Positions 33,812 through 42,323 of a DNA stretch of 64,000 nt are shown one piece after another. Source of the DNA: ELB16-189 sp018266435 (GTDB lineage Bacteria; Bacteroidota; Bacteroidia; Cytophagales; Cyclobacteriaceae); assembly GCA_030123525.1 (NCBI GenBank), contig CP126125.1, positions 1,178,001 to 1,242,000 on the forward strand, in the 5' to 3' direction. The notes under the pieces are model-generated. The model was not told where the DNA came from. It saw nothing but the letters and a program-made list of their open reading frames with translations, and ran no database searches. Position 1 is the first letter of the stretch. The number at the start of each line of letters is the position of its first letter. Position numbers and translations under genes: made by a program.

Positions 33812-36238
33812 TCAAATACTCTCCGCTACAAATACCCGCTTCACTCTTGCGCTGGTGTTGGTCAAAATTTCGTATGGTATTGTATTAATGTTTTTGGCAA
33901 CTTGTTGAATGGGTAGCCCTTCTCCAAATACAATTACCTCATCTCCTTCTTGTGCCTCAATCTGGGAGATGTCAACCATGGTCATATCCATGCACACATT
34001 ACCTATAACCGGAGCTTTTTTTCCATTTATAAGAACAAATCCTTTTCCACGGCTGAAACTTCGGCTGAACCCATCGGCATAACCAATGGCAAGCGTAGCA
34101 ATAGTTAAGTTGTTTTCTGCCTTACCCATTCTGCTGTATCCCACGGTTTCACCGCTCTTGATTTTTTTGATTTGAGAAATGATGGTTTTTAGAGTAGCCA
34201 CAGGTTGTAAGACAGAAGAAGTATCTTCAGAGGGATCAATGCCATACAAGCCAATACCCAAACGCACCATATCCATTTGGTGTTGGCCAAGTCGGAGAAT
34301 ACCAGCAGAATTTAAGATGTGACGGATAGGATAAATTTTTAGTGCAGTAGAAATTTGGTTGTACGTGCGTTGAAACCGCTCTACTTGTTCATTAGAAAAA
34401 CCATCGTGGGTTGCTTCATCTGAAGCGGAAAGATGAGAAAAGACAGAGGCAATTTTTATGTTTGGATTTTCTTTTAAAAGAGTAATGGCTTCTGTCAATG
34501 AGGCCTCATCAAACCCCAATCGGTGCATGCCGGTTTCTAATTCTAAATGGATTGTGGCATTTTGTCCGCTCAAAAATTTTATAAAAAGCTGTAATAATTT
34601 TAGTGAATAAACTGCCGGCTCAAGCTGATAGCTGAGCAAAGAATCAAAACTTTCCTCAGATACATTCATCACCAGGATGGGCAGGGAGATATTTTTTTTA
34701 CGCAGATCCACGCCTTCGTCAGCGTAGGCAACCCCGAGGTAATCCGCCTTGTGATATTGTAATAGGTTGGCTACTTCTTCACTTCCGCTGCCATACGCAA
34801 AAGCTTTTACCATAGCCATAATTTTTGTGGAGGTATGCAGTTTTGATTTAAAAAAATTGAAGTTGTGAACCATTTTGCTTAAGTCAATTTGCATCACAGT
34901 GCCATGACTTTTACGCTGAAGCCGGTGGACTATTTTTTCAAATTGAAAAGTGCGTGCACCTTTGATCAGAATAATTTCATTGTCGAATAAACTAACCTTA
35001 TGCAGCCTTAGAAAATCGTCAGTTGATGGATAAATAATAGCTGATGTGATTATATCTAAACTGCTACTGGCCTCAGGTCCGATCAAGATTAATTGATCGA
35101 TCCGGTGTTTTGAAAACAAGGCTGAAATAGTTGTGAACAATTCAGTTCTAGACAATCCGGATTGCAGAATATCTGAAAGGATAACCGTTTTCTTTTTCTT
35201 TTGCTGGCTAACCAAAAAATCCAGACTGATTTGCAGCCCGGCCAAATCATTATTGTACGTGTCGTCAATTAATTGACAATTGTTGATGCCTTCTTTTAGT
35301 TCCAGCCGCATAGAAACCGGGCGCAGCTCTAGAATTTTCTTTTGAATGAGAGATGGGTCTAACCCCAAATAAAGCATGATAGAAACGCAATGAAAGCAGT
35401 TTTCAATAAAAGCCTTGTCAGAAAAAGGAAGAATTAAATCAAAAGATTGTTTTTGATACCTGACCCCGCACCGATCGCCCGATTGCCTGATTTCAACATC
35501 GGCAGATGAAACCATCGACCAGGTGAAAGTATTTATTTTCTTTTCATGAAGAGCGGAGACAATCTCAACATGATCTTTACAGCAGACTACAATTTTTGAG
35601 TTGATAAATAAGCCAATCTTCTCCTTAATTTTTTGCGCCAGATCTTCAAATCCTTCGTTATGTGCCGGGCCGATGTTGGTAAAAATACCAACAGTAGGTT
35701 GTATTACCCTTTCCAGTTTTTCCATCTCAAGTGGTTTTGAGATGCCAGCCTCAAAAATGCCAAGCGTATGGTGTTGGTTCATTGACCAAACTGAAAGGGG
35801 CACACCCACTTGTGAATTATAGCTTCCGGGGTTTTTGATGATATGATAATGGCCGGATAACAATTGGTATAACCACTCTTTCACAATTGTTTTACCGTTA
35901 CTGCCGGTGATGCCGATTACCGGAATAGTATATTGCTCCCGGTGAGTTTGAGATACTTTTTGCAAAGCGCAAACAGAAGAATGAACTCGAAGAAAATTAG
36001 CATCACTAAAATTTTTTATTTCTACGTCTTTCTCAATCACAAACTGCCGAATTCCCAAAATGTACAGATCGGTAATGTAGTGGTGTCCATCGTTTCGAGT
36101 TCCGGAAATAGCAAAGAAAACTGATCCGGTACCCACTATTGCTTTACGGCTGTCGATCAATAAGTTTTCAATTTCCCAATTGTGGGTTAGTTGAATAGTT
36201 TTTCCTGAGGTAATGGTTTCGAGTTCGGAAAAATACAT
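33812..36238 (-). CDS. murF-alr: Bifunctional UDP-MurNAc-tripeptide:D-Ala-D-Ala ligase / alanine racemase
   Basis: 808 residues joining two enzymes. The N-terminal half (about 1-440) is a Mur ligase: GITGSNGKTIVKEWL is its ATP loop, and the central block GIFEAGISKPLEMEKLERV follows. The C-terminal half (about 445-808) is a PLP alanine racemase with MVKAFAYGSGSEEVANLL, where the Lys is the Schiff-base residue, and GNVCMDMTMVDIS and GLYGIDPS near the end. The fusion couples L-to-D alanine conversion with addition of D-Ala-D-Ala to the muropeptide, and is characteristic of Bacteroidota. In the ligase half the ATP-loop is GSNGKT instead of the usual GT-x-GKT. The upstream tRNA-binding gene ends 2 nt before its start. 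Confidence 0.96.
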   Translation of the reverse strand: MYFSELETITSGKTIQLTHNWEIENLLIDSRKAIVGTGSVFFAISGTRNDGHHYITDLYILGIRQFVIEKDVEIKNFSDANFLRVHSSVCALQKVSQTHREQYTIPVIGITGSNGKTIVKEWLYQLLSGHYHIIKNPGSYNSQVGVPLSVWSMNQHHTLGIFEAGISKPLEMEKLERVIQPTVGIFTNIGPAHNEGFEDLAQKIKEKIGLFINSKIVVCCKDHVEIVSALHEKKINTFTWSMVSSADVEIRQSGDRCGVRYQKQSFDLILPFSDKAFIENCFHCVSIMLYLGLDPSLIQKKILELRPVSMRLELKEGINNCQLIDDTYNNDLAGLQISLDFLVSQQKKKKTVILSDILQSGLSRTELFTTISALFSKHRIDQLILIGPEASSSLDIITSAIIYPSTDDFLRLHKVSLFDNEIILIKGARTFQFEKIVHRLQRKSHGTVMQIDLSKMVHNFNFFKSKLHTSTKIMAMVKAFAYGSGSEEVANLLQYHKADYLGVAYADEGVDLRKKNISLPILVMNVSEESFDSLLSYQLEPAVYSLKLLQLFIKFLSGQNATIHLELETGMHRLGFDEASLTEAITLLKENPNIKIASVFSHLSASDEATHDGFSNEQVERFQRTYNQISTALKIYPIRHILNSAGILRLGQHQMDMVRLGIGLYGIDPSEDTSSVLQPVATLKTIISQIKKIKSGETVGYSRMGKAENNLTIATLAIGYADGFSRSFSRGKGFVLINGKKAPVIGNVCMDMTMVDISQIEAQEGDEVIVFGEGLPIQQVAKNINTIPYEILTNTSARVKRVFVAESI

Positions 36239-36240
36239 TT

Positions 36241-36573
36241 TTAAAAAAGTTTCGAGCCGTTAGGCACCCTCTTGTCTGTTACAGTTAAGATTACCCGGCC
36301 GTGTTCATCAGGAAACCCGGTAACCAATACGTCAGAGATAAAATTGGCAATTTGTTTAGGAGGAAAATTAACAATACCGACCACCTGCCGGCCTGGCAGT
36401 TCATTTAATTTATACAAGGCTGTAATCTGTGCGCTTGTTTTTTTGATGCCTAATTCTGGCCCAAAATCAATCCAGAGTTTGTAGGCAGGCTTATGAGCCC
36501 CCTCAAAAGACTCGGCTTTTATAATAGTGCCTGCGCGGATATCTACTTTTTGAAAATCTTCCCACGAAATCAT
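36241..36573 (-). CDS. csaA: tRNA-binding protein, CsaA-like
   Basis: 110 residues, a single OB-fold tRNA-binding domain. Landmarks are FQKVDIRAGTIIKAE at the start, ALYKLNELPGRQVVGIVNFPPKQI in the middle (quoted as ELPGRQVVGIVNFPPKQI) and VLVTGFPDEHGRVILT near the end. CsaA-type proteins act as small dimeric tRNA-binding or chaperone-like factors. It is translated just ahead of murF-alr, with a 2-nt gap. Confidence 0.9.
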   Translation of the reverse strand: MISWEDFQKVDIRAGTIIKAESFEGAHKPAYKLWIDFGPELGIKKTSAQITALYKLNELPGRQVVGIVNFPPKQIANFISDVLVTGFPDEHGRVILTVTDKRVPNGSKLF

Positions 36574-36637
36574 TAGTTTTAATAGGTTTTTTGGTTAGCT
36601 TGCCTGTCCTTAGTTCAAGAAAATTTACCACCATCAC

Positions 36638-36976
36638 GTGCGAATAAAATTAAGTGTTTTATCGGCAATTTTTGTTTTGATCATCTTTTGTGGAAAAAAA
36701 GTCTTTGCGCAAGAAGATATTCAAACACAAACTGAAATTCAGGAATTGAACTCACATCCTGAATTAAACCTTAATCGAGATAAGACCCTTTTGATGGAGG
36801 CGGATAAGCCCGTGAAAAATTCATATTCTGATCGCGACTATACATCACCGCCAGCCAACATTAAAAAGACAGAGACAACCAAAACAGCAACTGATAAAAA
36901 CGAAAAAAACCCTCTTTCTTTTAACTTTCTCTATTTCATTATTGAGAAATTTAAAATTTCAGACATTGTTGACTGA
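36638..36976 (+). CDS. Small exported hypothetical protein
   Basis: 112 residues from a GTG start. A signal peptide (KLSVLSAIFVLIIFCGKKVFAQ) is followed by a polar, low-complexity, Thr/Lys/Glu-rich chain with NLNRDKTLLMEADK and a C-terminal aromatic helix NPLSFNFLYFIIEKFKI. No domain is recognised. It is divergent from csaA, separated by 64 nt, and convergent with the HisA-like gene, with a 15-nt gap. A real gene is likely from the clean signal peptide; the role is unknown. Confidence 0.6.
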   Translation: MRIKLSVLSAIFVLIIFCGKKVFAQEDIQTQTEIQELNSHPELNLNRDKTLLMEADKPVKNSYSDRDYTSPPANIKKTETTKTATDKNEKNPLSFNFLYFIIEKFKISDIVD

Positions 36977-36991
36977 TAAGTAACCGTCTCG

Positions 36992-37729
36992 TTACTCCTT
37001 AACTAAAAATTGTTCCAAATCTTTTAGGTCTAACAATCCTTCGTAATAGGATTTGCCAAAAATCACGGCAAAGATGCCCATATCATTCAGGCGTTTAATG
37101 TCATCCACTCCGCGCACACCACCGCTTGCCAGAATTTTAAGTTCCGGAAATTTGTTGATGACTTCAAGATAGAAATCAAATGCGGGGCCTTCCAGTACAC
37201 CATCGCGGGAAATGTCGGTGCATTTGGCATACTTTAACCCGAGGTCGTGAAAATGCTGGAGATGGTCATACAAATGCAGAGTGGATTTTTTCTGCCAGCC
37301 CCGGAAGGCAATAATTTTTGATTTAATGTCAGTGATGTCTGCCCCGAGTGTAATTTTTTCACGGCCATAAGATACAATCCATTGAGAAAATATCTCAGGG
37401 TGTGCAATGGCCACACTTGAGGCGGTAACGTAAGCAGCACCGTACTCAAAAGCTTTGCCGATATCGCCATCGGTAGAAATTCCACCGGTAAAATCTACTT
37501 TCAATTTAGTATGCCCGGCAATCGTTTCGAGCACATGGTAATTTTTTGGGCTTCCGCGTTCTGCTCCATCAAGATCAACTAAATGAACAACATCAATACC
37601 GTGATCTTCAAACCGTTTAGCCAAGTCAAGCGGGTTTTCATCATACACTTTTTCACTGCTGATGTCTCCTTTTCGCATTTTCACCACTTGGTTGTGACGG
37701 ATGGCAATCGATGGAATCACTTGAATCAT
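36992..37729 (-). CDS. HisA-like TIM-barrel protein lacking the catalytic base
   Basis: 245 residues, colinear with HisA (ProFAR isomerase of histidine synthesis): HLVDLDGAERG, WQKKSTLHL, KYAKCTDISRDGVLEGP, ILASGGVRGVDDI and FGKSYYEG all fit. The first strand reads VIPSIAIRHNQVVKMRKGD where HisA has I-I-P-A-I-D-L-I-D-G-K-C-V-R. The aspartate of the I-P-A-I-D motif, the general base, is Ala, and the following I-D-G is R-H-N. The second catalytic Asp (LGADITD) remains. No other his genes are near. It may be an active-site-altered paralogue with a different reaction. It lies 18 nt after the DUF2911 gene. Confidence 0.8.
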   Translation of the reverse strand: MIQVIPSIAIRHNQVVKMRKGDISSEKVYDENPLDLAKRFEDHGIDVVHLVDLDGAERGSPKNYHVLETIAGHTKLKVDFTGGISTDGDIGKAFEYGAAYVTASSVAIAHPEIFSQWIVSYGREKITLGADITDIKSKIIAFRGWQKKSTLHLYDHLQHFHDLGLKYAKCTDISRDGVLEGPAFDFYLEVINKFPELKILASGGVRGVDDIKRLNDMGIFAVIFGKSYYEGLLDLKDLEQFLVKE

Positions 37730-37747
37730 AATGAATACAAAAGAAGT

Positions 37748-38296
37748 TTAGTTTAAGGTAAAAGGGACAGCAACCAATGTTTTGTCCCAAATTATTATCA
37801 ACTCAGCACCATCGCTTACGTTTTCAATTGAAATAGTAAGTTGTTCAAATATTTTGTTTTGCACAACAGCAGGCACTTCTTGAGCAAGTACATCATAGGT
37901 AGAGTCGCGGCTCGCCACACCATCAAAATTTACGCCCCATGATGGAATTTTTGAATTAAAAATCACTTGCCAGGTCTTTTCATTGGGAACGGTCCATAAA
38001 CTGTACTTACCGGCTTTCAATATTTTATCGCCAAATTTTAAATCTTGTGTTGACTCAAATGTAGTGGTTTCGTTAGCGCCCGTGCGCCAGGTTTTACCAA
38101 AAGGAACAAGTTTTCCAAATATCTCCCGCCCACGTTTGCTCGGCCGATTATAGTGAATGGTAATTTTTAAATTTCCGTTTGAATAATCAAACCGGTCTTC
38201 GGGGCTTTTCGATTTTACTACGGTTTTAAAATAAACAGCGAGGCCAATTGCCAAGGTGACCACGGCAATACCGCTGATTATCAGTATCTTTTTCAT
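37748..38296 (-). CDS. DUF2911 family protein, membrane-anchored
   Basis: 182 residues. One N-terminal helix (KILIISGIAVVTLAIGLAVYF) anchors the protein, followed by the DUF2911 domain, marked by ITIHYNRPSKRGREIFGKLVPFGKTWRTGANETTTFE (shown here in part as FGKTWRTGANETTTFE) and KAGKYSLWTVPNEKTWQVIF. The family is common in Bacteroidota and of unknown role; it probably works outside the cytoplasmic membrane. The HisA-like gene follows in the same direction with 18 nt between, so an operon is plausible. Confidence 0.88.
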   Translation of the reverse strand: MKKILIISGIAVVTLAIGLAVYFKTVVKSKSPEDRFDYSNGNLKITIHYNRPSKRGREIFGKLVPFGKTWRTGANETTTFESTQDLKFGDKILKAGKYSLWTVPNEKTWQVIFNSKIPSWGVNFDGVASRDSTYDVLAQEVPAVVQNKIFEQLTISIENVSDGAELIIIWDKTLVAVPFTLN

Positions 38297-38393
38297 TTGT
38301 CTTAGAATTTAAAACCGATTATCAATAATTTTATTAGCAAATTGCAAATATTTAAAAAGCGAAATCTATTTTTGACTATAAAATTTTAACACC

Positions 38394-38501
38394 ATGCCAG
38401 TTTTCGGAATCGTAATAACCCTTTTCATTTTAGCAATTGTATCCATTTGGCTGTTTCCTAATAGCAAAGTGAGCGATAATGAGCACGATTTGAAGCACTA
38501 A
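38394..38501 (+). CDS. 35-residue single-helix membrane peptide
   Basis: A short ORF from ATG 38394: a hydrophobic helix FGIVITLFILAIVSIWLF followed by a polar tail PNSKVSDNEHDLKH and TAA. Helix length, a Trp near the membrane edge and a charged C-terminal tail suggest a real small membrane protein. It ends 8 nt before the LOG-family gene on the same strand, so the two are likely co-transcribed. No family assigned. Confidence 0.55.
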   Translation: MPVFGIVITLFILAIVSIWLFPNSKVSDNEHDLKH

Positions 38502-38509
38502 CAGGCTCA

Positions 38510-39049
38510 ATGAATGTTTGTGTCTTTTGCGGATCCTCGTCTGGGGCTGATCCGCAGTATTTTAGTGCAGCTGTTAGTTTAGGTGCGCTGCTTGCAGAGA
38601 GCAATTCAACCCTGATTTATGGAGGAGCCAAGGTTGGTTTAATGGGCGCATTGGCAGATGAGGTGCTTTCTCATGGAGGTGAGGTGATTGGTGTGATTCC
38701 CGATTTTTTAATGAAAAAGGAAGTGAGTCATTCCGGCCTAACCCGACTTGAAATTGTACACACGATGCATGATCGTAAACGAAAAATGGCTGAAATGGCA
38801 GATGCGTTTATCGCCTTGCCAGGCGGGTGGGGTACGCTCGATGAATTGGCCGAGATACTAACCTGGAAACAATTAGGTTTGATTGACCAGCCAGTAGGCA
38901 TCTTGAATACAAATTCTTTTTTTGATTCGCTGATTGCCCAAATGGAAAAAATGGTGAATGAAGGATTCTTAAACACCAAAGATTTTTCTGAAATAATCAT
39001 ATTTGAGCAACCCCGTCAACTGCTCACTACCCTGGGGATAACTCAATAA
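38510..39049 (+). CDS. LOG family protein (TIGR00730; nucleoside 5'-monophosphate phosphoribohydrolase)
   Basis: 179 residues. The Rossmann-like fold begins VCVFCGSSSG and continues LIYGGAKVGLMGALAD. The catalytic and nucleotide motif PGGWGTLDELAEILTW lies near residues 103-118, and MHDRKRKMAEMADAF supplies the conserved Arg-Lys pair. Members hydrolyse N6-modified AMP or other nucleoside monophosphates to release the base, and were first known as cytokinin-activating enzymes. In a bacterium of this type the physiological substrate is probably AMP-like. Confidence 0.93.
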   Translation: MNVCVFCGSSSGADPQYFSAAVSLGALLAESNSTLIYGGAKVGLMGALADEVLSHGGEVIGVIPDFLMKKEVSHSGLTRLEIVHTMHDRKRKMAEMADAFIALPGGWGTLDELAEILTWKQLGLIDQPVGILNTNSFFDSLIAQMEKMVNEGFLNTKDFSEIIIFEQPRQLLTTLGITQ

Positions 39050-39091
39050 TAAACAACCCGCTTTATTTTTTTTCGTTAACTTATAGTTGCT

Positions 39092-40330
39092 ATGCTACCA
39101 CGCAACTATCTGCTAGGTCTTATTTTTATTTTGCTAAGCACAACTGAGGGCGAAGCGCAACTTGGCTTTACCCTTGCTAATGGAGCCAAGCAAGTAGAGA
39201 TACCGATCGAGATTTATAATAATCTGGTGGTAGTGCCGGTTATTATTAACAACCAGTTGCCATTAAAATTTATTATTGATACAGGGGTGCGCACCACCAT
39301 CTTAACAGAAAAAATATACAGCGATGTTTTGCGCGTATCGTATTCAAAAAAATTTACGATTTCTGCCCCGGGAGGTAAAAATTCAGTGAATGCATTTATT
39401 ACCAACAATGTAACGATTGATTTGCCCGGAGTGCAGGGGCGAGGCCTGGCTATGATGGTACTCGAAAATGATTTTTTAGAACTGAAGAGTTCGTTAGGAG
39501 CTGAGGTTCATGGCATATTAGGGTATGAGTTGTTTAGCCGATTTGTGATAAAAATTGACTATCAGGCAAAAAAACTCACGCTAATGATACCCCAAAAATT
39601 TAAACCAACTCGCAAATACGTGCGCATTCCTATAATAGTGGAAGATACCAAACCGTATTGTATAGCCGAGTTAAAAATAAATGATAGCAGCAGCATAAGT
39701 GCCAAACTCATGATTGATACAGGTGCTAGCCACGGGCTTTTTTTGGATACGGAATCAAACAGTAAAATTATGGTTCCCTTTAAAAATTTTGATTGCATCT
39801 TAGGAAAGGGATTGGGTGGAGTTATTGAAGGGCATTTGGCACGAATCAATCTTTTGCAACTGGGGAAACGCTCGATGTCAGGGGTAATCACAAGTTTTCC
39901 TAGTCGAAATAGTTATTATGACACCATAAAGTTTATGCGCTCAATATATCGTAACGGATCAATTGGCGGAGAAGTGTTAAGTCGGTTTGATGTGGTGTTT
40001 GATTTCCCTAATGAGAAAATGTACCTAAAACCCAACTCTTCATTTCGAAAGAAGTTTTACTATAACATGAGCGGGCTGTCAGTTAAAGCAACCGGACAGC
40101 GATTAAATGAGTTTGAAATTTCAGAAGTGAGAAAAGGTTCGCCAGGTTTTTTGGCAGGAATTGTGGCCGGTGATAAAATCCTGAAAATAAACGATAATTT
40201 AACCGAAGACATGAGGTTAGGAGAAGTAGAGGGGTACTTTAACAGCAAACCCGGCAAAAAAATAACATTAGAACTGAAAAGAGATTCTGAAATTTTGACC
40301 AAGGAGTTTAGGATAGTAAATGAGTTGTAA
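39092..40330 (+). CDS. Exported aspartyl protease-like protein with C-terminal PDZ domain
   Basis: 412 residues with a signal peptide (LLGLIFILLSTTEGEAQ). Two retropepsin-like halves each carry an active-site D-T-G: FIIDTGVRTTIL (about residue 65) and LMIDTGASHGLF (about 210). A PDZ domain closes the protein (RKGSPGFLAGIVAGDKILKIN, about 350-370). This single-chain arrangement, with both Asp-Thr-Gly lobes in one polypeptide, is common for Bacteroidota aspartyl protease family proteins of the periplasm. Both catalytic Asp residues are present. Substrate unknown. Confidence 0.9.
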   Translation: MLPRNYLLGLIFILLSTTEGEAQLGFTLANGAKQVEIPIEIYNNLVVVPVIINNQLPLKFIIDTGVRTTILTEKIYSDVLRVSYSKKFTISAPGGKNSVNAFITNNVTIDLPGVQGRGLAMMVLENDFLELKSSLGAEVHGILGYELFSRFVIKIDYQAKKLTLMIPQKFKPTRKYVRIPIIVEDTKPYCIAELKINDSSSISAKLMIDTGASHGLFLDTESNSKIMVPFKNFDCILGKGLGGVIEGHLARINLLQLGKRSMSGVITSFPSRNSYYDTIKFMRSIYRNGSIGGEVLSRFDVVFDFPNEKMYLKPNSSFRKKFYYNMSGLSVKATGQRLNEFEISEVRKGSPGFLAGIVAGDKILKINDNLTEDMRLGEVEGYFNSKPGKKITLELKRDSEILTKEFRIVNEL

Positions 40331-40338
40331 ACAGGGAC

Positions 40339-41295
40339 TCAGGTTGAAAAGAATTTTCCCATCTTGTTTAAATCTACATTTCCTCCTGATAAAATAATGC
40401 CTACCCGCTTTCCTTGAAATTTATCCTTTGATTTCAACACCGCAGCAAAAGGCACAGCACACGAAGGCTCAACGATAATTTTCATACGTTCCCAAATCAT
40501 GCGCATGGCAAAAATGATTTCTTCATCAGTAACCGTAATCACCTCCTTTACAAATTGCTTGATGATTGGGAAGGCCTTGTCACCAAGTGAGGTAAGCAGG
40601 CCATCGGCAATGGACTGAGACTGAGCTTGCTCTATTTTGCCGCTTTTCAGTGAACGGTAAGCATCATCTGAGCCGGCCGGTTCGCCGGCTATTACATTGG
40701 TTTGTGGAGAAAAGTAATAAGCAGCCAATGCAGTTCCGCTCAACATCCCCCCTCCGCCTACAGGCACGAGCAGATAGTCCAGTTTTTCTACGTCTTCAAA
40801 TAATTCTTTGGCTGCAGTAGCCTGACCGGTCATTACTTCGTAATTGTTGAACGGATGAATTTCACAGGCACCGGTTTTTTCTATTACAGCAGCCAGTGTT
40901 TTTTCACGGTCGGCCAGTGTGGGTTCACATTCAAAAATTTCACCCCCGTAGCTTTTAACACCACGCTTTTTTATTTCAGGAGCAGTGCGTGGCATTACGA
41001 TATAAGTTTTCACGCCCAGAATTTTTCCGGCTCGAGCTAAGGCTTGTGCGTGGTTGCCCGAGGAGTGTGTTGCCAAGCCTTTTCTTAATTGATCTGGAGT
41101 GAGGGAAAGAGCAGCATTCATTGCACCCCGCGCTTTAAAGGCACCTACGTTTTGAAAGTTTTCACACTTAAAAAAAAGAGAACATCCCGCGTAGTCGTTA
41201 ATACTTTGGCTTGTCATTACCGGGGTGCGGTGAATATAAGGACGTATGCGCTCATGTGCGGCCTCAATATCTTTTTTTGAGATTAACTGATCCAT
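40339..41295 (-). CDS. Threonine/serine dehydratase family PLP enzyme
   Basis: 318 residues, fold-type II. The PLP lysine lies in NVGAFKARGAMNA near residue 52, the SSGNHAQALA loop near 78 binds the carboxylate, and VPVGGGGMLSGTALA near 178 is the phosphate-binding glycine loop. The C-terminus ends shortly after ILSGGNVDLN, so the regulatory ACT domain of biosynthetic IlvA is absent. Catabolic threonine dehydratase or serine racemase are the likely activities. It overlaps the nitroreductase gene by 13 nt and is the last gene of the glyA row. Confidence 0.9.
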   Translation of the reverse strand: MDQLISKKDIEAAHERIRPYIHRTPVMTSQSINDYAGCSLFFKCENFQNVGAFKARGAMNAALSLTPDQLRKGLATHSSGNHAQALARAGKILGVKTYIVMPRTAPEIKKRGVKSYGGEIFECEPTLADREKTLAAVIEKTGACEIHPFNNYEVMTGQATAAKELFEDVEKLDYLLVPVGGGGMLSGTALAAYYFSPQTNVIAGEPAGSDDAYRSLKSGKIEQAQSQSIADGLLTSLGDKAFPIIKQFVKEVITVTDEEIIFAMRMIWERMKIIVEPSCAVPFAAVLKSKDKFQGKRVGIILSGGNVDLNKMGKFFST

Positions 41296-41867
41296 ATCAT
41301 TTTTTCTTCAACAGGTTTTCTTTTTCGATTGTGATGTAAATTTTTTTTAGGAACGCCCACGTGTATGAAGCCAAGCAACTGGTCTTCTTCACCTAAATCA
41401 AAAAATACTTTGGCCTCTTTAAATGGAACAATCCCACCTGTACTTAAATAACACCCCACACCATAGGCTGTAGCGGTAAGGTATATGTTTTCAATGGCAC
41501 AAAATACGGCTCCCAGTTCTTCCCACTCAGGCAGACCTTTTTTTGCATCGCGTTTCATTCCGACAGCAATGATGTGTGAACTTTCCAACGGTTTTGTTTT
41601 CAGGCCTTCATATTTTTTTTCATCAAAATTACCGCTGGCCAAAGTTGCCCTTTTGTAGCACTCGCTTTGAAAGTCTGCTAACGTTTTCAATCCCTCTCCG
41701 CTAAAGACAATGAATCTCCAGGGTTCTGTAAGTTTGTGCGAGGGTGCCCAAGTGGCATTTTCCAGCATTTGCCGAACAATGGCATCATCCACTTTTTCGC
41801 CCGTGTAGTCTTTAGGAAAAATAGATTGGCGCGAGCGTATGATTTCGTTGAATTCAGCGGGCTTCAT
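41283..41867 (-). CDS. Nitroreductase family protein
   Basis: 194 residues. FMN-dependent fold: the N-terminal IRSRQSIFPKDYTGE and NATWAPSHKLTEPWRFIVF form the FMN phosphate site, and the later AIENIYLTATAYGVGCYLSTGG is the typical second half. It is of the short, YdjA-like type. The natural substrate is unknown. It overlaps the downstream dehydratase gene by 13 nt and follows rpiB by 15 nt. Confidence 0.92.
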   Translation of the reverse strand: MKPAEFNEIIRSRQSIFPKDYTGEKVDDAIVRQMLENATWAPSHKLTEPWRFIVFSGEGLKTLADFQSECYKRATLASGNFDEKKYEGLKTKPLESSHIIAVGMKRDAKKGLPEWEELGAVFCAIENIYLTATAYGVGCYLSTGGIVPFKEAKVFFDLGEEDQLLGFIHVGVPKKNLHHNRKRKPVEEKMIWIS

Positions 41868-41882
41868 TTCTATCGGTATAAA

Positions 41883-42314
41883 CTAACAACTGATCTTGCC
41901 TACTCTGCGGGCGTGCCGTCCGCCTTCGAACGAATTGTGTAAAAACTGATCAAGAATTTTTTCAGCCAATTCATTGCTTACAAACCGGGCCGGAACACAA
42001 AGCACATTGGCATCATTGTGCTGGCGAGCTAGCGCTGCCAGTTCTTCTGTCCAGCAGACGGCTGCGCGTATGCCCTGGTGTTTGTTGGCCGTGATAGCCA
42101 CACCATTGGCGCTGCCACACACCAGTATTCCCAAGTCAAAATCTTTTTTTTCTACAGCCATAGAAACAGGATGTGCGAAGTCCGCATAATCTGCCGGCTC
42201 AGAACTATGCGTGCCAAAATCTTTGACAACGTATCCTTGCTTTTCAAGAACCCGCTTAAGTAATTCTTTTAGTTCATACCCCGCGTGGTCAGCACCAATT
42301 GCGATCTTATCCAT
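41883..42314 (-). CDS. rpiB: Ribose-5-phosphate isomerase B
   Basis: 143 residues, RpiB/LacAB fold. The start IAIGADHAGYELKELL is diagnostic. The catalytic Cys lies in ILVCGSANGVAITANKHQG (about residue 66), with HNDANVLCVPAR and RRVGKISC at the C-terminus. The loop after the Cys is S-A-N-G in place of the more common T-G-I-G, which still allows the known reaction. It interconverts ribose-5-phosphate and ribulose-5-phosphate. It sits 9 nt after tatC. Confidence 0.95.
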   Translation of the reverse strand: MDKIAIGADHAGYELKELLKRVLEKQGYVVKDFGTHSSEPADYADFAHPVSMAVEKKDFDLGILVCGSANGVAITANKHQGIRAAVCWTEELAALARQHNDANVLCVPARFVSNELAEKILDQFLHNSFEGGRHARRVGKISC

Positions 42315-42323
42315 TTTTGCTGT

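Noticed and set aside
33812..36238. MurF-racemase fusion as a novelty
   Set aside because: This fusion is a well-known trait of Bacteroidota and both halves carry their expected motifs.
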